Assembly: GCF_017811815.1 (NCBI RefSeq)
Contig: NZ_JADKZI010000012.1
Location: 1 to 55,524, forward strand
Direction of reading: 5' to 3'
Length of the DNA stretch: 55,524 nucleotides
Source of the DNA: Flavonifractor sp. AGMB03687
GTDB taxonomy: Bacteria; Bacillota; Clostridia; Oscillospirales; Oscillospiraceae
Positions within the stretch are counted from its first letter, which is position 1. The number at the start of each line of letters is the position of its first letter. Positions 15,228 to 23,654 of this stretch are shown in pieces. The notes beneath the pieces are model-generated. The model was not told where the DNA came from. It ran no database searches and saw nothing but the letters and a program-made list of their open reading frames with translations. Made by a program: the position numbers and the translations under genes.

Positions 15228-15914
15228 TTACTGGTAGTTCTTATCGTAATAGTGAACATAGACGTTGTAATCCCGAAACCGGGTGATCAAACGAACCCAG
15301 ATATACAGGTGATCGGTCTCGGAATAAAGGTTGAATTCCGTTGCCTCGTTGGTAGGCTGTGCATAGCGGCAGAACCGCCGCATGGTTTCCAGCGTCTTGA
15401 AGGCCGGCAGTTTGAACAGGGCACTCTGAAACTCGTCAATTTCTTTTGCCAGCTCTGGAGCCGGTTTTTGCCCACGCTCATCATGCCAGGTCGTCCACCA
15501 TCGGCACCCGTCATAATCGGAGCGGGAGTAAGCCACCTCGCTGACAGGTCGCTTGGTGGCCTGCATGGGGGAAGTATAGGTGTGCTGGAACACTTGATCA
15601 AAGCCGCAGGTGGTCTTCAGATAGCAGTCACGACTTTTTTGGGGCCTCAACAGCCGCCCCTGCTTAATCGCGTCCCATTCTTCAAGAGGCAAGGGAATAT
15701 GCGCTGCATCTCGGAGAGCTTCGTCCATCCCGCAGGCCTCACAGATCTGGACATCCACATAGCGGCTAAGGGCGTTTACCATCAAATGCGGAGCCAACGG
15801 GGCGCCACACCGCAGACATCTGGGCGGATCTGCGGCGTCACCGTCCGCATAAAGTTTTTTGTCTTTGCGCCAGGCTGCTTCCAACAGCCCCTTGGGGTAG
15901 AGCAGCAGTTTCAT
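15228..15914 (-). CDS. Hypothetical protein with two-CxxC zinc ribbon
   Basis: This 228-residue protein of unknown function is the last gene of the long minus-strand block. Cysteine pairs at 33/36 (CLRC) and 58/61 (CEAC) bracket the string NALSRYVDVQIC, followed by GMDEALRDA. The same arrangement (NPLSRYAHVYIC, then MDEALRE) occurs in the 102-residue protein at 20888-21196, so both carry one zinc-ribbon-like domain. The remaining ~160 residues (with SDYDGCRWWTTWHDE) match nothing I recognise. The start is set by AAAGGAGGACTTGACA. Nucleic-acid binding is a reasonable guess. Confidence 0.75.
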   Translation of the reverse strand: MKLLLYPKGLLEAAWRKDKKLYADGDAADPPRCLRCGAPLAPHLMVNALSRYVDVQICEACGMDEALRDAAHIPLPLEEWDAIKQGRLLRPQKSRDCYLKTTCGFDQVFQHTYTSPMQATKRPVSEVAYSRSDYDGCRWWTTWHDERGQKPAPELAKEIDEFQSALFKLPAFKTLETMRRFCRYAQPTNEATEFNLYSETDHLYIWVRLITRFRDYNVYVHYYDKNYQ

Positions 15915-15916
15915 TG

Positions 15917-16720
15917 TCAAGTCCTCCTTTTTTGAGATTTCTTTTTCTTTCCTGCCTGCTGGCGGATTTCTGCAGTTTCTTTGAAAGTCTGGATAAGGGG
16001 ATTTTCGTGTCTTGTATCACTCTGGCGCCGCCGATCTTCTGACCAAGGCGGGTATACAGGAAGTTCCCCTTGATAAAACGAAAGCAGGTTGGTGGCCATA
16101 TCTTCTTTGCGGCGGTGAATATAGCGTTGCACAGTTTGGGTCTCGCAGTTAATAATTGTGGTCCGCAACATAATTCCGCGCTGCTCAAAAATATACCGCA
16201 AGCAGTGAGCCGGATCTTCGGCTTCAATCCATAATGGGAGCGTATCATCAGAGCCTTGGAGTTTTCGCCATCCGCTGTAATCCGTGTAGTGGAAGTGAGG
16301 AACATGATTTGCGAGCCGGCGAAGTGCCAAATACAAGCGTTCATATTGGCGGCCAAGTTCTCCTTTCAATCGCCTGGAATAGTAGGTATAGCCGTCTGGG
16401 TCAAGCTTTTTAAGCTTCTTGCTATTAAAGAGATATTCCACATTATCCACTCCGTTTTCAGAGCGAATTTGGCCTGTTGGTTCTCCTAGTCCGTTGCGCT
16501 TAATCCATGCATAAAACCGTTTGCCGGTGGTCTTTGTGTTGACAAAACCACAGTCCTTCGGCCGCAGACCACCCAGATTTGTGGTGAGAGTGTCCCAGAA
16601 TATCAACTGCCCGAAATTCTCTTGATAAAGTTTGATAGCAAGGTTGCCTTCCGAGTAGGTGGCAACTTTAATGGTTATGGCATATTCCGTTCCTTTCATG
16701 TTGAATGGTATTGGCTGCAT
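15917..16720 (-). CDS. DUF4313-like protein with C-terminal extension
   Basis: This 267-residue protein has a DUF4313-like N-terminal domain (about 1-115), recognised from the string GTEYAITIKVATYSEGNLAI, then LTTNLGGLRPKDCGFVNT and LKKLDPDGYTYY. The remaining ~150 residues are not recognised and end in a basic tail (KKKKSQKRR). The same domain is C-terminal in the neighbour at 16836-17963. ATG 16720 follows GGAGGAAATCA. It ends 3 bp before the next gene. DUF4313 proteins are common on Clostridia conjugative elements; no biochemical role is known to me. Confidence 0.75.
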   Translation of the reverse strand: MQPIPFNMKGTEYAITIKVATYSEGNLAIKLYQENFGQLIFWDTLTTNLGGLRPKDCGFVNTKTTGKRFYAWIKRNGLGEPTGQIRSENGVDNVEYLFNSKKLKKLDPDGYTYYSRRLKGELGRQYERLYLALRRLANHVPHFHYTDYSGWRKLQGSDDTLPLWIEAEDPAHCLRYIFEQRGIMLRTTIINCETQTVQRYIHRRKEDMATNLLSFYQGELPVYPPWSEDRRRQSDTRHENPLIQTFKETAEIRQQAGKKKKSQKRRT

Positions 16721-16738
16721 TGATTTCCTCCAAGCAAA

Positions 16739-16769
16739 ACCGGTGGGCTGCAAAAAGCAACCCACCGGT
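16739..16769 (-). terminator. Intercistronic hairpin
   Basis: ACCGGTGGG pairs with CCCACCGGT around a 13-nt loop between two DUF4313 genes. Confidence 0.55.
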
Positions 16770-16835
16770 CGTTGTGTTGTAAGACTGACTCCAAAGTGCA
16801 GGATAGGGGAGAGGCAGTCTCGTCGTCATTGTTGT

Positions 16836-17963
16836 TTATGCGCTTTTTCCGCTTTGCTGTGAAGCAAGGTAGGAAGCGTACCCATCCGGATCAAGCTCTT
16901 GCAGCCGGTCCGCTCGGAAACGGTATTCCGGGTACTCGCAGAACCCACTGCGCTGTAGGACGCCAGTTGGAATTGCCAGCCCATTACGGATGAGCCAAAC
17001 AGGAAAATCGGGGTCTCCGTTGGTGTCAATGAATGCACAGTCTTTCTGACGCTTGCCATCCAAATTGACGGTCAAAGACGCCCAAGGTTCGGGATATCCG
17101 TCCTCCCAGGCTACCATTTGAATTGCAAGATTGCCGCCTACATAAGAGGTAACTGTGAGCTGGATCTGGTGGGTAGAGCCGTACTTCTCATAGGGGAGAA
17201 GAGCGGTGGCGTGGTTGGTTTCCACAGATGCGGGATGGCTGTCTTCGTTGCAGCTATCAGGCATTAGTCCCAATTCCCAGCAGATTGTGAGAATGTCTGC
17301 CCGGTCTACCCGATAGACAGTTCGTTTTGCATATTTGGGGCGGAAGAGCAATTCGCCGCTTTCAAGGAAAAATCGCCCCTCCTTCCCACCGTAGATATGG
17401 CGCCGCCCATCCAGAAGATACTGCATCTTTTGGGCGTCTCTTTCAATTTTTTTGGTGTCATACCAGGTGGAATACTGTACCGCCACATGCAGGTTCGGAT
17501 GGCTTTTAAATTCCGTATCCAGAAATTCCAGCAGCCGCTCACAAAGCACCCTGCGCTGAGAAACTGTCTGCCGTTCATTGAAGGTCAGCGTAAAATAAGA
17601 ATAATCTCTGCCAGAGAGTCCACAGCCGTGTGCAGTATTGCTGAAATCGTTGCACCAGAAATAGACTTCCCAACCATCGCTGAGGTAGGGGGCCGGCTCC
17701 TCTTCTGTGTAGCCGTAGCAAATGAAATTATGAGCAATGGCAGCCATGATCGGAGCCATAACCGCGTTTCTGTGTTCGGCGGCCTGCCGGAGCTGAACGG
17801 TATCCCTGATTCCGGCCGCATGAGCCATTCTGTTTTCTTCCTGCTGCGCTTCCGTATATAAGAACTGCAGGCGCAGAGAATAGATGTCCTCCATTGCATA
17901 TCCTTTGGCGATCCACTTTGCGTTGGATGGTTTCACATAAGATGTATCATGGTATATGATCAT
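16836..17963 (-). CDS. Large protein with C-terminal DUF4313-like domain
   Basis: In this 375-residue protein, residues ~1-260 form an unrecognised region containing DGWEVYFWCNDFSNTAHG and LTFNERQTVSQRRVLCERLL. Residues ~265-365 are a DUF4313-like domain (YVGGNLAIQMVAWEDGYPEP, SLTVNLDGKRQKDCAFIDTN, LQELDPDGYASYL). The ATG follows GGAGGGACAGTTTT. Because the domain is N-terminal in the next gene and C-terminal here, it behaves as a mobile module. No signal peptide or membrane segment. Function unknown. Confidence 0.75.
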   Translation of the reverse strand: MIIYHDTSYVKPSNAKWIAKGYAMEDIYSLRLQFLYTEAQQEENRMAHAAGIRDTVQLRQAAEHRNAVMAPIMAAIAHNFICYGYTEEEPAPYLSDGWEVYFWCNDFSNTAHGCGLSGRDYSYFTLTFNERQTVSQRRVLCERLLEFLDTEFKSHPNLHVAVQYSTWYDTKKIERDAQKMQYLLDGRRHIYGGKEGRFFLESGELLFRPKYAKRTVYRVDRADILTICWELGLMPDSCNEDSHPASVETNHATALLPYEKYGSTHQIQLTVTSYVGGNLAIQMVAWEDGYPEPWASLTVNLDGKRQKDCAFIDTNGDPDFPVWLIRNGLAIPTGVLQRSGFCEYPEYRFRADRLQELDPDGYASYLASQQSGKSA

Positions 17964-17985
17964 AAAACTGTCCCTCCATAAAAGT

Positions 17986-18019
17986 GCCCAGCAGATTGCA
18001 AGAAAACAATCTGCCGGGC
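17986..18019 (-). terminator. Intercistronic hairpin
   Basis: GCCC-A-GCAGATTG pairs with CAATCTGC-C-GGGC (one mismatch), between 18066 and 17963. TTTT follows on the plus strand and ACTTTTATGG on the minus strand. Confidence 0.55.
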
Positions 18020-18065
18020 TTTTGACACTTACTCTGAATGAACCAGAAGGGTCTTTTTCTCATAG

Positions 18066-18584
18066 TCAAAGAGTCAACATTGATGTGCCGTCTTTGTCTT
18101 CCCATTTGACGATTTGCCCCTGCTGCTCTTTCAACCGGGCAATATGTTCTTTCCACTCTTTGCGAGCTTTCTCTGCGCGCAGCAGTTCGGCAGTCTGCTG
18201 TTCTGGTGTGAGAGCAGAGAAGGCAAACTCACGCTGATCGGACTCCAAATCATAGATGACCCGCCTTGCGATGGACAATGCCAGCTCAGATACGGTGGGG
18301 GCGTGTTCCTCAAGAGCCTGCCGGCCGCGGTGGAACAGGTCCATATACGCATGGTACTGTGCTTCGGTGATCAACTCCCAGCCGTAAGCATCCTGGATCT
18401 CATTTTCACTGTGGTACTCCATAGCGGCATCGAAATCAGCCTGCCGTGCGGCATTTTCCTTATCTATGCGGCGCTGAAACTTGGTACAAACTCGCTCCAA
18501 TTCTTTGATCAGAAGAGCACAGGCGTCCGATTCCAACAGATAGCCATGGGCCTCGCTGTTCAGATATTTCTGCTTTTTTGTCAT
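18066..18584 (-). CDS. Hypothetical helical protein
   Basis: This 172-residue protein is highly charged and predicted largely alpha-helical, e.g. ALLIKELERVCTKFQRRIDK and AELLRAEKARKEWKEHIARL near the C-terminus (possible coiled coil). The ATG overlaps the preceding gene's stop by 4 bp, with GAGGCAGCCGC as ribosome site, so it is translationally coupled. No family recognised. Not membrane-bound. Confidence 0.7.
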   Translation of the reverse strand: MTKKQKYLNSEAHGYLLESDACALLIKELERVCTKFQRRIDKENAARQADFDAAMEYHSENEIQDAYGWELITEAQYHAYMDLFHRGRQALEEHAPTVSELALSIARRVIYDLESDQREFAFSALTPEQQTAELLRAEKARKEWKEHIARLKEQQGQIVKWEDKDGTSMLTL

Positions 18585-19138
18585 GCGGCTGCCTCGACAG
18601 GGCCAGGAACCTCATAGATGACCTCAACGGGAAGCAACGCACCGCAGGAAGTATCCTCCATAGTCTGCCATTCTCCGTTTCGCCAAACCTGTGCGGTAGC
18701 GTCGTTATAGACCTCCGGCGCCAGATGATGGTCGCTCATGCATTCTTTGGACACATAAATGCACATATGCTGCAGGTAAAAAACATGGAGGACCTGAAGA
18801 ATTTCCTCTCTCAGCTGTTTCGCCAAAGCAGCGATCTCATTCATGTCCTGCCGCTCAAAAGCAGCCTCGGAAATCCGCTTCAGACATTGGGAGTCTTTTT
18901 CCGCTTCGTTGGCATAGCTCGTTGCCTCATCTCCATACTTTTGTTTGATGCGAATACCCCCGAGAGACACATGGCGGGTGTACGCCGTAGCGGCTTTGCA
19001 GATGCTTTCCTTCAACTCCTGATAGGGTTTCTTATACTTGGTTTTCAGCACATCCATAGGCACGACCTCCAGATTGCGGCGGAGTGTGTCCAGATGCTTT
19101 TCCAATTCTTCACGAAGAGCCTTTTCCATTTCGTCCAT
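18581..19138 (-). CDS. Hypothetical helical protein
   Basis: This 185-residue protein starts MDEMEKALREELEKHLDTL after GGAGGGATATGTTTTT; an ATG 18 bp upstream has no ribosome site. The first ~120 residues are helical and charged. The last ~50 include PEVYNDATAQVWRNGEWQTM, which looks like a small beta domain. It overlaps the next gene by 4 bp. No recognised family; its position indicates a role tied to its partners at 18066 and 19157. Confidence 0.7.
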   Translation of the reverse strand: MDEMEKALREELEKHLDTLRRNLEVVPMDVLKTKYKKPYQELKESICKAATAYTRHVSLGGIRIKQKYGDEATSYANEAEKDSQCLKRISEAAFERQDMNEIAALAKQLREEILQVLHVFYLQHMCIYVSKECMSDHHLAPEVYNDATAQVWRNGEWQTMEDTSCGALLPVEVIYEVPGPVEAAA

Positions 19139-19156
19139 AAAAACATATCCCTCCAT

Positions 19157-20036
19157 TCATTTATCAGTATCAGGCTGTCGGCTGATTTCCGTCAAAAGCG
19201 CCGCCGCTACTTCAGACACCGCTTCCCAATAGGCCTCCTGATAAGCAGAACTGCTTCTTAACTGTGCAAGAAGGCGCCGGGGAAAATCCGGAGAGGCCAG
19301 CAATCTTTCACGCTGGGATACAGTAAGCTCCTGAAATTCCTCCCAGTCTTCAACTTGCTCTCTAAAGTCCTCGCGCATATTTTGCGCCTGCCAGAGACCA
19401 GCCACATTTTCCATAAAGCAGGGGGCCATCGGCAACGAAAAACTTTTCAGCTCAATGGAAAAGTGGTTTTCACAATACTCACCGTCCAGATAGCATTCAT
19501 AGCTATTTTGCGTCTCTTCCTCCACAAACTGACTCTTTTGGCGCCAACTATCAATGCTGCCGCCGTCCTGTTCCTCCCGGAGATCATCATGGAACTGCCT
19601 CTGGGCATCGATCAGACTGGTGAATGGGATCTCATAAGAGCCATATTCTCCGTCGCTGGCCCAGTGGGAAGCCACAATATAAAGTGTCGCTTGGGGATAA
19701 TCCTGTTTCGGAGCCGGCAAAGGAATCAACATTTCCGGTGACATGATAACAAAATCAAGTCCCAGATCCTCCACACTCTTTGGCTCATGGTAGAGTTCAG
19801 AAAAAGTCCGTTCCAGAGCTTTGCGGTCAGCGGAGAGAACAGGCAGGTCAAACCTGCAGTAAATATCCGGCGTGTCGTTTTCAGTTTCTTTGTCGGTTCC
19901 GGTGCGGATCTCGAAGATGGTTCCAAAGAGTCCTTCGTATTCGCTCTGATCGTTGGCAAAGACCCGTGCACCGATTTTGAAGCAGATGCCTTCGTGCCAG
20001 AGTTCTTCGTTTTCATTTTGGTAGATCGTAGGTCAT
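19157..20036 (-). pseudogene. Hypothetical protein gene with 5' frameshift
   Basis: The main frame from 19157 upstream reads without stop to about 20032 and encodes RVFANDQSEYEGLFGTIFEI and DTPDIYCRFDLP before the internal ATG at 19774, so the protein is about 290 residues, not 205. No ATG, GTG or TTG lies near the 5' end in that frame. ATG 20036 reads MTYDLP and would join it if one A were missing from the A4 run (20016-20019), giving MTYDLPNENEELWHEG. This is either a real +1 frameshift or a homopolymer error. The middle and C-terminal parts (GSYEIPFTSLIDAQRQFHDD) are unrecognised. Confidence 0.6.
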
Positions 20037-20228
20037 ACCTCCTTCTTTAGAGGGTAGGGGGTATATCCTTGCCCCTGGATTGATTTTGGCTATCCACGCC
20101 GGAAGTGGCGGCACCGTTCCTGAACATAAAAATGGGCGGCACCATAGGCGCGGTACGCCTGCATTTTAGAGGACTGCTTGACGGAACCCCTGCCGGGTAG
20201 GTTCAGCCGATTCTCAGGCGGTTTACAC

Positions 20229-20891
20229 TTAAAGTTCGTCATCTTCTTCCCAAGGGGAATCTGCATCATTTGTATCAGCCTCCTTCTTTGTCATATGCTC
20301 CATGTGCTCCACGCTGGTGTGCTCTGAATCGAAAGGATAAGTACCAGGGACAGATCCTCGCTCCAAAATCGTGAAGCTGTTCCAACGCCCACAGTGTGGG
20401 CAAGAAATCTGGCCGCTGCAAGCGCGGTCAATTTGTTCTTGGGTGACTGTGCCGGCTTCGGGGCAGCACGCCATGCGAACAAAAACGATGTCGGCAGTGT
20501 TCAGTATTTCTGGCCGATATTTTGCGTTAAAGGGGATAAAACCGATCCATTGAGGATTGTCGAAGATCCGGGAAGCATGAAGCTGGAGCGCCTCCTTCCG
20601 CATTTCAGACACAGATGCTGAGACATAGTTGTGCTCATTGCACCATTGGATAAGCGCATTCAGCAGCGGAACCTCATTTTCCCGCTCGATGACAGCCTCC
20701 ACCAGCTTGCACCAGTCACATTCTTCGATCTCACCTAATTTGGTTTTGACAGCCCGCCAAGGAGTATATTTTTTATCTCGGCCAGCACCGGTGCTGTTAC
20801 AGCGGAACACTCCATATTGCCAGCGGATATCCTCGAATGTAGCTTCAGAGAGGGTTTTCCCACCGGGCAGTCTATAGTTCTCATACTTCAT
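20229..20891 (-). CDS. Hypothetical protein with C-terminal zinc ribbon
   Basis: This 220-residue protein of unknown function has cysteines near the C-terminus in a CCPEAG...CSGQISCPHCGRWNS arrangement, which suggests a metal-binding ribbon, and ends in a strongly acidic tail (DSPWEEDDEL). It begins MKYENYRLPGGKTLSEATFE and overlaps the upstream zinc-ribbon gene by 4 bp. The 190 bp between this gene and the frameshifted one hold only an unsupported 24-codon frame (MQAYRAYGAAHFYVQ) with no ribosome site. Confidence 0.7.
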   Translation of the reverse strand: MKYENYRLPGGKTLSEATFEDIRWQYGVFRCNSTGAGRDKKYTPWRAVKTKLGEIEECDWCKLVEAVIERENEVPLLNALIQWCNEHNYVSASVSEMRKEALQLHASRIFDNPQWIGFIPFNAKYRPEILNTADIVFVRMACCPEAGTVTQEQIDRACSGQISCPHCGRWNSFTILERGSVPGTYPFDSEHTSVEHMEHMTKKEADTNDADSPWEEDDEL

Positions 20892-21196
20892 GGATGTGGT
20901 TCCTCAGCTGTTGGATTCATAGATGACGGTAACTCTCCGCTTAAAACCAGGGGAAGTGCCGCACTCCATATCCTGAGAGGAATTGGTTGGCGGTCTATTT
21001 CCCGCAACGCTTCATCCATCCAGCACTTTTCACAGATATAAACATGAGCGTATCGGCTCAGCGGGTTCAGAAAAAAGTAATTGCCGGTATATAACTCATT
21101 GTGGCCGCACCTTGGGCAGAGAATCTGTTGTTCCGATTTCTGAAGGGGTAAAAGCCGCTCAAGAAACACTTTGATTTTATCTTCGCAAATATTCAT
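20888..21196 (-). CDS. Small zinc-ribbon protein
   Basis: This 102-residue protein has cysteine pairs at 27/30 (CPRC) and 55/58 (CEKC), with NPLSRYAHVYIC between and MDEALRE after. It is the same module as residues 30-70 of the protein at 15228-15914. The ribosome site is AAGGAGAATACGGC. The acidic-to-basic pattern and the two CxxC pairs suggest nucleic-acid or protein binding. It overlaps the next gene by 4 bp. Confidence 0.7.
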   Translation of the reverse strand: MNICEDKIKVFLERLLPLQKSEQQILCPRCGHNELYTGNYFFLNPLSRYAHVYICEKCWMDEALREIDRQPIPLRIWSAALPLVLSGELPSSMNPTAEEPHP

Positions 21197-21226
21197 GCCG
21201 TATTCTCCTTGATTGAGGCATTGGTT

Positions 21227-21832
21227 CTATTCACACCAGCTTGGCCGACGACGATATAAAGTCAAGCCATGGATAGGGAGGTTCTCTTTGTCATTGGTTA
21301 CTCGGATAAATCCCTTTTTGTAGGCCACGACCTGGACTTCCTCATTTGTTTCGAGACAGAACACTCGTTGGCCGTTCATTTTTCTGAGTTCCTGCAGAGT
21401 GAGAGGAAACTCGTCATCATGCGTGCCTTCAGGCAGCGGAAGACCAGCCAATAGCATCTGAAAGGCAGTCTGAAAACCGGATTCAAACGCTTGTTCAGTA
21501 ACGGCGCCGTGTTGCTCACCAACAGCGATCTGATAGGCCTCGAACGCTTTTATGGCTGACGGGGATTTCTGCAGGATGTTTCGCAGGGCTGCTTCGGCAG
21601 CGGAAACCGACTTGTCCATTTTTTCCTGCTCACTGCTCTGCGTTTTGAACACGCTCGGCTCATAGTCACCGTAGTAGAGGTCGTGCAGAAAACTGGATGT
21701 AGGAGCTGCACTCTGCGGCGAACCTGCCTCAAGATGTGCAAGTCCGTCAGCAATTCGTTCCATCGCCTTGATAAGATTGGGCAGCTGGGCCTCAAAAAAG
21801 CGGTGACCGTATATCGTTTCGTGGAAATTCAA
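21227..21832 (-). CDS. Hypothetical protein (TTG start)
   Basis: This 201-residue protein reads from TTG 21832 (LNFHETIYGHRFFEAQLPNL), set by ACAGGAGGTGCCAACC seven bases ahead; the frame is open further upstream without a ribosome site. The first ~60 residues (FFEAQLPNLIKAMERIADGL) are a pattern I associate with small unknown proteins of conjugative elements. The C-terminal ~60 residues are a small beta region (MNGQRVFCLETNEEVQVVAY). Function unknown. Confidence 0.7.
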   Translation of the reverse strand: MNFHETIYGHRFFEAQLPNLIKAMERIADGLAHLEAGSPQSAAPTSSFLHDLYYGDYEPSVFKTQSSEQEKMDKSVSAAEAALRNILQKSPSAIKAFEAYQIAVGEQHGAVTEQAFESGFQTAFQMLLAGLPLPEGTHDDEFPLTLQELRKMNGQRVFCLETNEEVQVVAYKKGFIRVTNDKENLPIHGLTLYRRRPSWCE

Positions 21833-21942
21833 AGGTTGGCACCTCCTGTCAATGAAAGAACCACCGACGGTACAAAAGATGCGGTGGTTACTGATTGAGA
21901 CCTCTGATAAGGTCATAGACCATCCATAATAGATACTGAAAA

Positions 21943-22386
21943 TCAGCCAAAACAGTCGTGCTGCATAGCCTTATTGCAGGCCAGAGAGAGGCCTGTCATC
22001 AACTGCGGCATAGCCTCCATATACTGGGGTGTAATACCCAAAGCATCCAATGCTTCCTGCACATCGCCGGTGTAACTATACTCGTGATTCTCCAATTCCT
22101 GGAGGAACATATCAAATATAAAGCCTTTCCCCGTTTTATCCGAGGAAATGGCATCTTCCAGTTCTTTGCGATGTCGGGCGAGCATTTCATCCAGCTTGGC
22201 AGCATCGCTTTTGCGGCAGTAGCCGCCACCGAAAATACTGCACATCTGGCAGGTGTCCGAAAGAGAGAGGCCCAGTGTGCGCATCCCTTCGGCAAACTGT
22301 TGTTTGTTGAACGCAAAGAACATAGGGAATGCGTTGATTTCCGCCTGTTGGCGGTTACGCATCTCCTGATATTGATTGGTACTCAT
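21943..22386 (-). CDS. DUF7659-like protein
   Basis: This 147-residue protein starts MSTNQYQEMRNRQQAEINAF after AAAGGAGCGTTGC. The pattern FPMFFAFNKQQFAEGMRTLG, then a Gly-rich turn with a Cys pair (CQMCSIFGGGYCRK), RHRKELEDAI and FIFDMFLQELENHEYSYTGD matches a conserved unknown family on Bacillota mobile elements that I recall as DUF7659. The family number is from memory and less certain than the family itself. Its last position in the protein, LGITPQYM, is also typical. Confidence 0.7.
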   Translation of the reverse strand: MSTNQYQEMRNRQQAEINAFPMFFAFNKQQFAEGMRTLGLSLSDTCQMCSIFGGGYCRKSDAAKLDEMLARHRKELEDAISSDKTGKGFIFDMFLQELENHEYSYTGDVQEALDALGITPQYMEAMPQLMTGLSLACNKAMQHDCFG

Positions 22387-22571
22387 GCAACGCTCCTTTC
22401 CTCTGCTGTGCTTACGGCCAGTGGTGTCACACGCCATTCTTCCGGGTGACGCTGGTTTCGGCAGATCTTTTGCAAAATTTCATGCTTGCCGCAGACGGCA
22501 TATTGCATCCATTGATGGCATGGTTGACCGTTGCCGTTCTGTGAAGAGAGATGCTCCAGCACATAAATCAC
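22383..22571 (-). CDS. Small conserved-looking protein
   Basis: This 62-residue protein starts at a GTG (22571) after GAGTGAGGTGGCACCC and encodes MIYVLEHLSSQNGNGQPCHQW. It overlaps the DUF7659-like gene by 4 bp and lies 11 bp after the YkgJ-type gene, i.e. it fills the gap in a tightly packed operon, which is the main support for it. Two cysteines and three histidines could bind metal. No family recognised. Confidence 0.5.
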   Translation of the reverse strand: MIYVLEHLSSQNGNGQPCHQWMQYAVCGKHEILQKICRNQRHPEEWRVTPLAVSTAEERSVA

Positions 22572-22581
22572 GGGTGCCACC

Positions 22582-23268
22582 TCACTCTGAAGGAGCCAAT
22601 TTGCGAAGCTCGTTCAGCAAGCTGCGGTTGTTCTGCTCGTACTGAGGCAGGAATGGCTGATCCAGCTCAAAATGATAGTAGTGATAGAACAATATCTTGA
22701 ATACAGCTGCTTGGCGCATTTCTTCCGGCATACGGTGCATCAGCCGGCCAATCTCTGGGATGACCAGATATTGTTGCTTCAAAAATTCCTTGTCCTCTTT
22801 GGGAAAGTTGTGGTACAGCCAGTCTTTTACCAATACCTTTCCGCCGTTGAAGTGATGCTGCTGATTATCATCAAAGCACAGGCAGTATTCAAAATCCCGT
22901 CCACGCTCACCAGGCCCCACCGAGAACGGGTAAAGGCGGCAGGTTCGAGGGCGGGCAGCATAGATGCTGCACTGGTTTTCGCGCAGAAAAATACAAGTGG
23001 CATCTGCGCCGACCGTTTTGAGTACATAAATGGGATAACCTTCATCGGTAAGCGGCATGGGTTCGCAGTATCGGAGCAGCACATCGTCCGTGCTGCTGAT
23101 ACCGCAATGCTGGTTACGCAGGTGTTTAGCCATCCGATAGGCATCCAGGCTCTCAACCATCACGCAATTTTCAATATGACGGCAGCAATGACCGCAGCAA
23201 CTGCAGTGATATGAAACGAACTCCTTTGCTCGTACCGACACGGCAAGGGTTTTGGATTGCTCTTCCAT
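22582..23268 (-). CDS. YkgJ family cysteine-cluster protein
   Basis: This 228-residue protein has the N-terminal cluster CSCCGHCCRHIENC (22-35) and the downstream pair CIFLRENQCSIYAARPRTC, followed by RLYPF. This is the CxxCxxCC...C...C...C arrangement of the YkgJ/UPF0153 family, thought to bind zinc or an Fe-S cluster. The start is after GGAGGAATACG. A recognisable member inside an otherwise unknown mobile-element cluster. Its role there is unknown. Confidence 0.85.
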   Translation of the reverse strand: MEEQSKTLAVSVRAKEFVSYHCSCCGHCCRHIENCVMVESLDAYRMAKHLRNQHCGISSTDDVLLRYCEPMPLTDEGYPIYVLKTVGADATCIFLRENQCSIYAARPRTCRLYPFSVGPGERGRDFEYCLCFDDNQQHHFNGGKVLVKDWLYHNFPKEDKEFLKQQYLVIPEIGRLMHRMPEEMRQAAVFKILFYHYYHFELDQPFLPQYEQNNRSLLNELRKLAPSE

Positions 23269-23287
23269 CGTATTCCTCCATAAAAAA

Positions 23288-23319
23288 GGCCGCGGCAGAC
23301 AAAGACGCCTGCCACGGCC
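23288..23319 (-). terminator. Intercistronic hairpin
   Basis: GGCCG-C-GGCAG pairs with CTGCC-A-CGGCC (one mismatch) between 23356 and 23268. Confidence 0.5.
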
Positions 23320-23355
23320 GGGACTTATGGGGCGTGGCCCCTTACTTGTTGAATT

Positions 23356-23601
23356 CTACGCGCACGCGGCCAGGGCCGTATAAGCCGGGAAGACGGCCGC
23401 CATCGGGAAAGGGTCCATCGAGAGGTAGTAGTCGGAATTGAGCGTCTCAAAATGGATCATATCCGCCGACTGCTCGTGGATCGCCACGACGGCCGAGGTG
23501 CGGTAGGTGGTGCCGTTGGCACGCAGAAAAGCGCAGTTACCCAGAACCAGCGGGCATAAAAGCGTTCCGTGCATCACGATGGATTTCTTCGATTTCGTCA
23601 T
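23356..23601 (-). CDS. Small conserved protein of conjugative elements
   Basis: This 81-residue protein starts MTKSKKSIVMHGTLLCPLVL after GGAGGTTGAACACT. It reads as an all-beta small domain (TSAVVAIHEQSADMIHFETL) ending YLSMDPFPMAAVFPAYTALA. I recall similar small proteins in Clostridia conjugative elements but no assigned function. It is bounded by a hairpin on its downstream side. Confidence 0.6.
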   Translation of the reverse strand: MTKSKKSIVMHGTLLCPLVLGNCAFLRANGTTYRTSAVVAIHEQSADMIHFETLNSDYYLSMDPFPMAAVFPAYTALAACA

Positions 23602-23654
23602 AGTGTTCAACCTCCATTCAGTCGAATTTTACTTGATCTGGTGGCGCGTTTGCC

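Noticed and set aside
19726-20016. 96-codon frame starting MKTKNSG
   Set aside because: It is the shifted frame of the frameshifted gene; the long open frame with sensible protein sequence is the other one.
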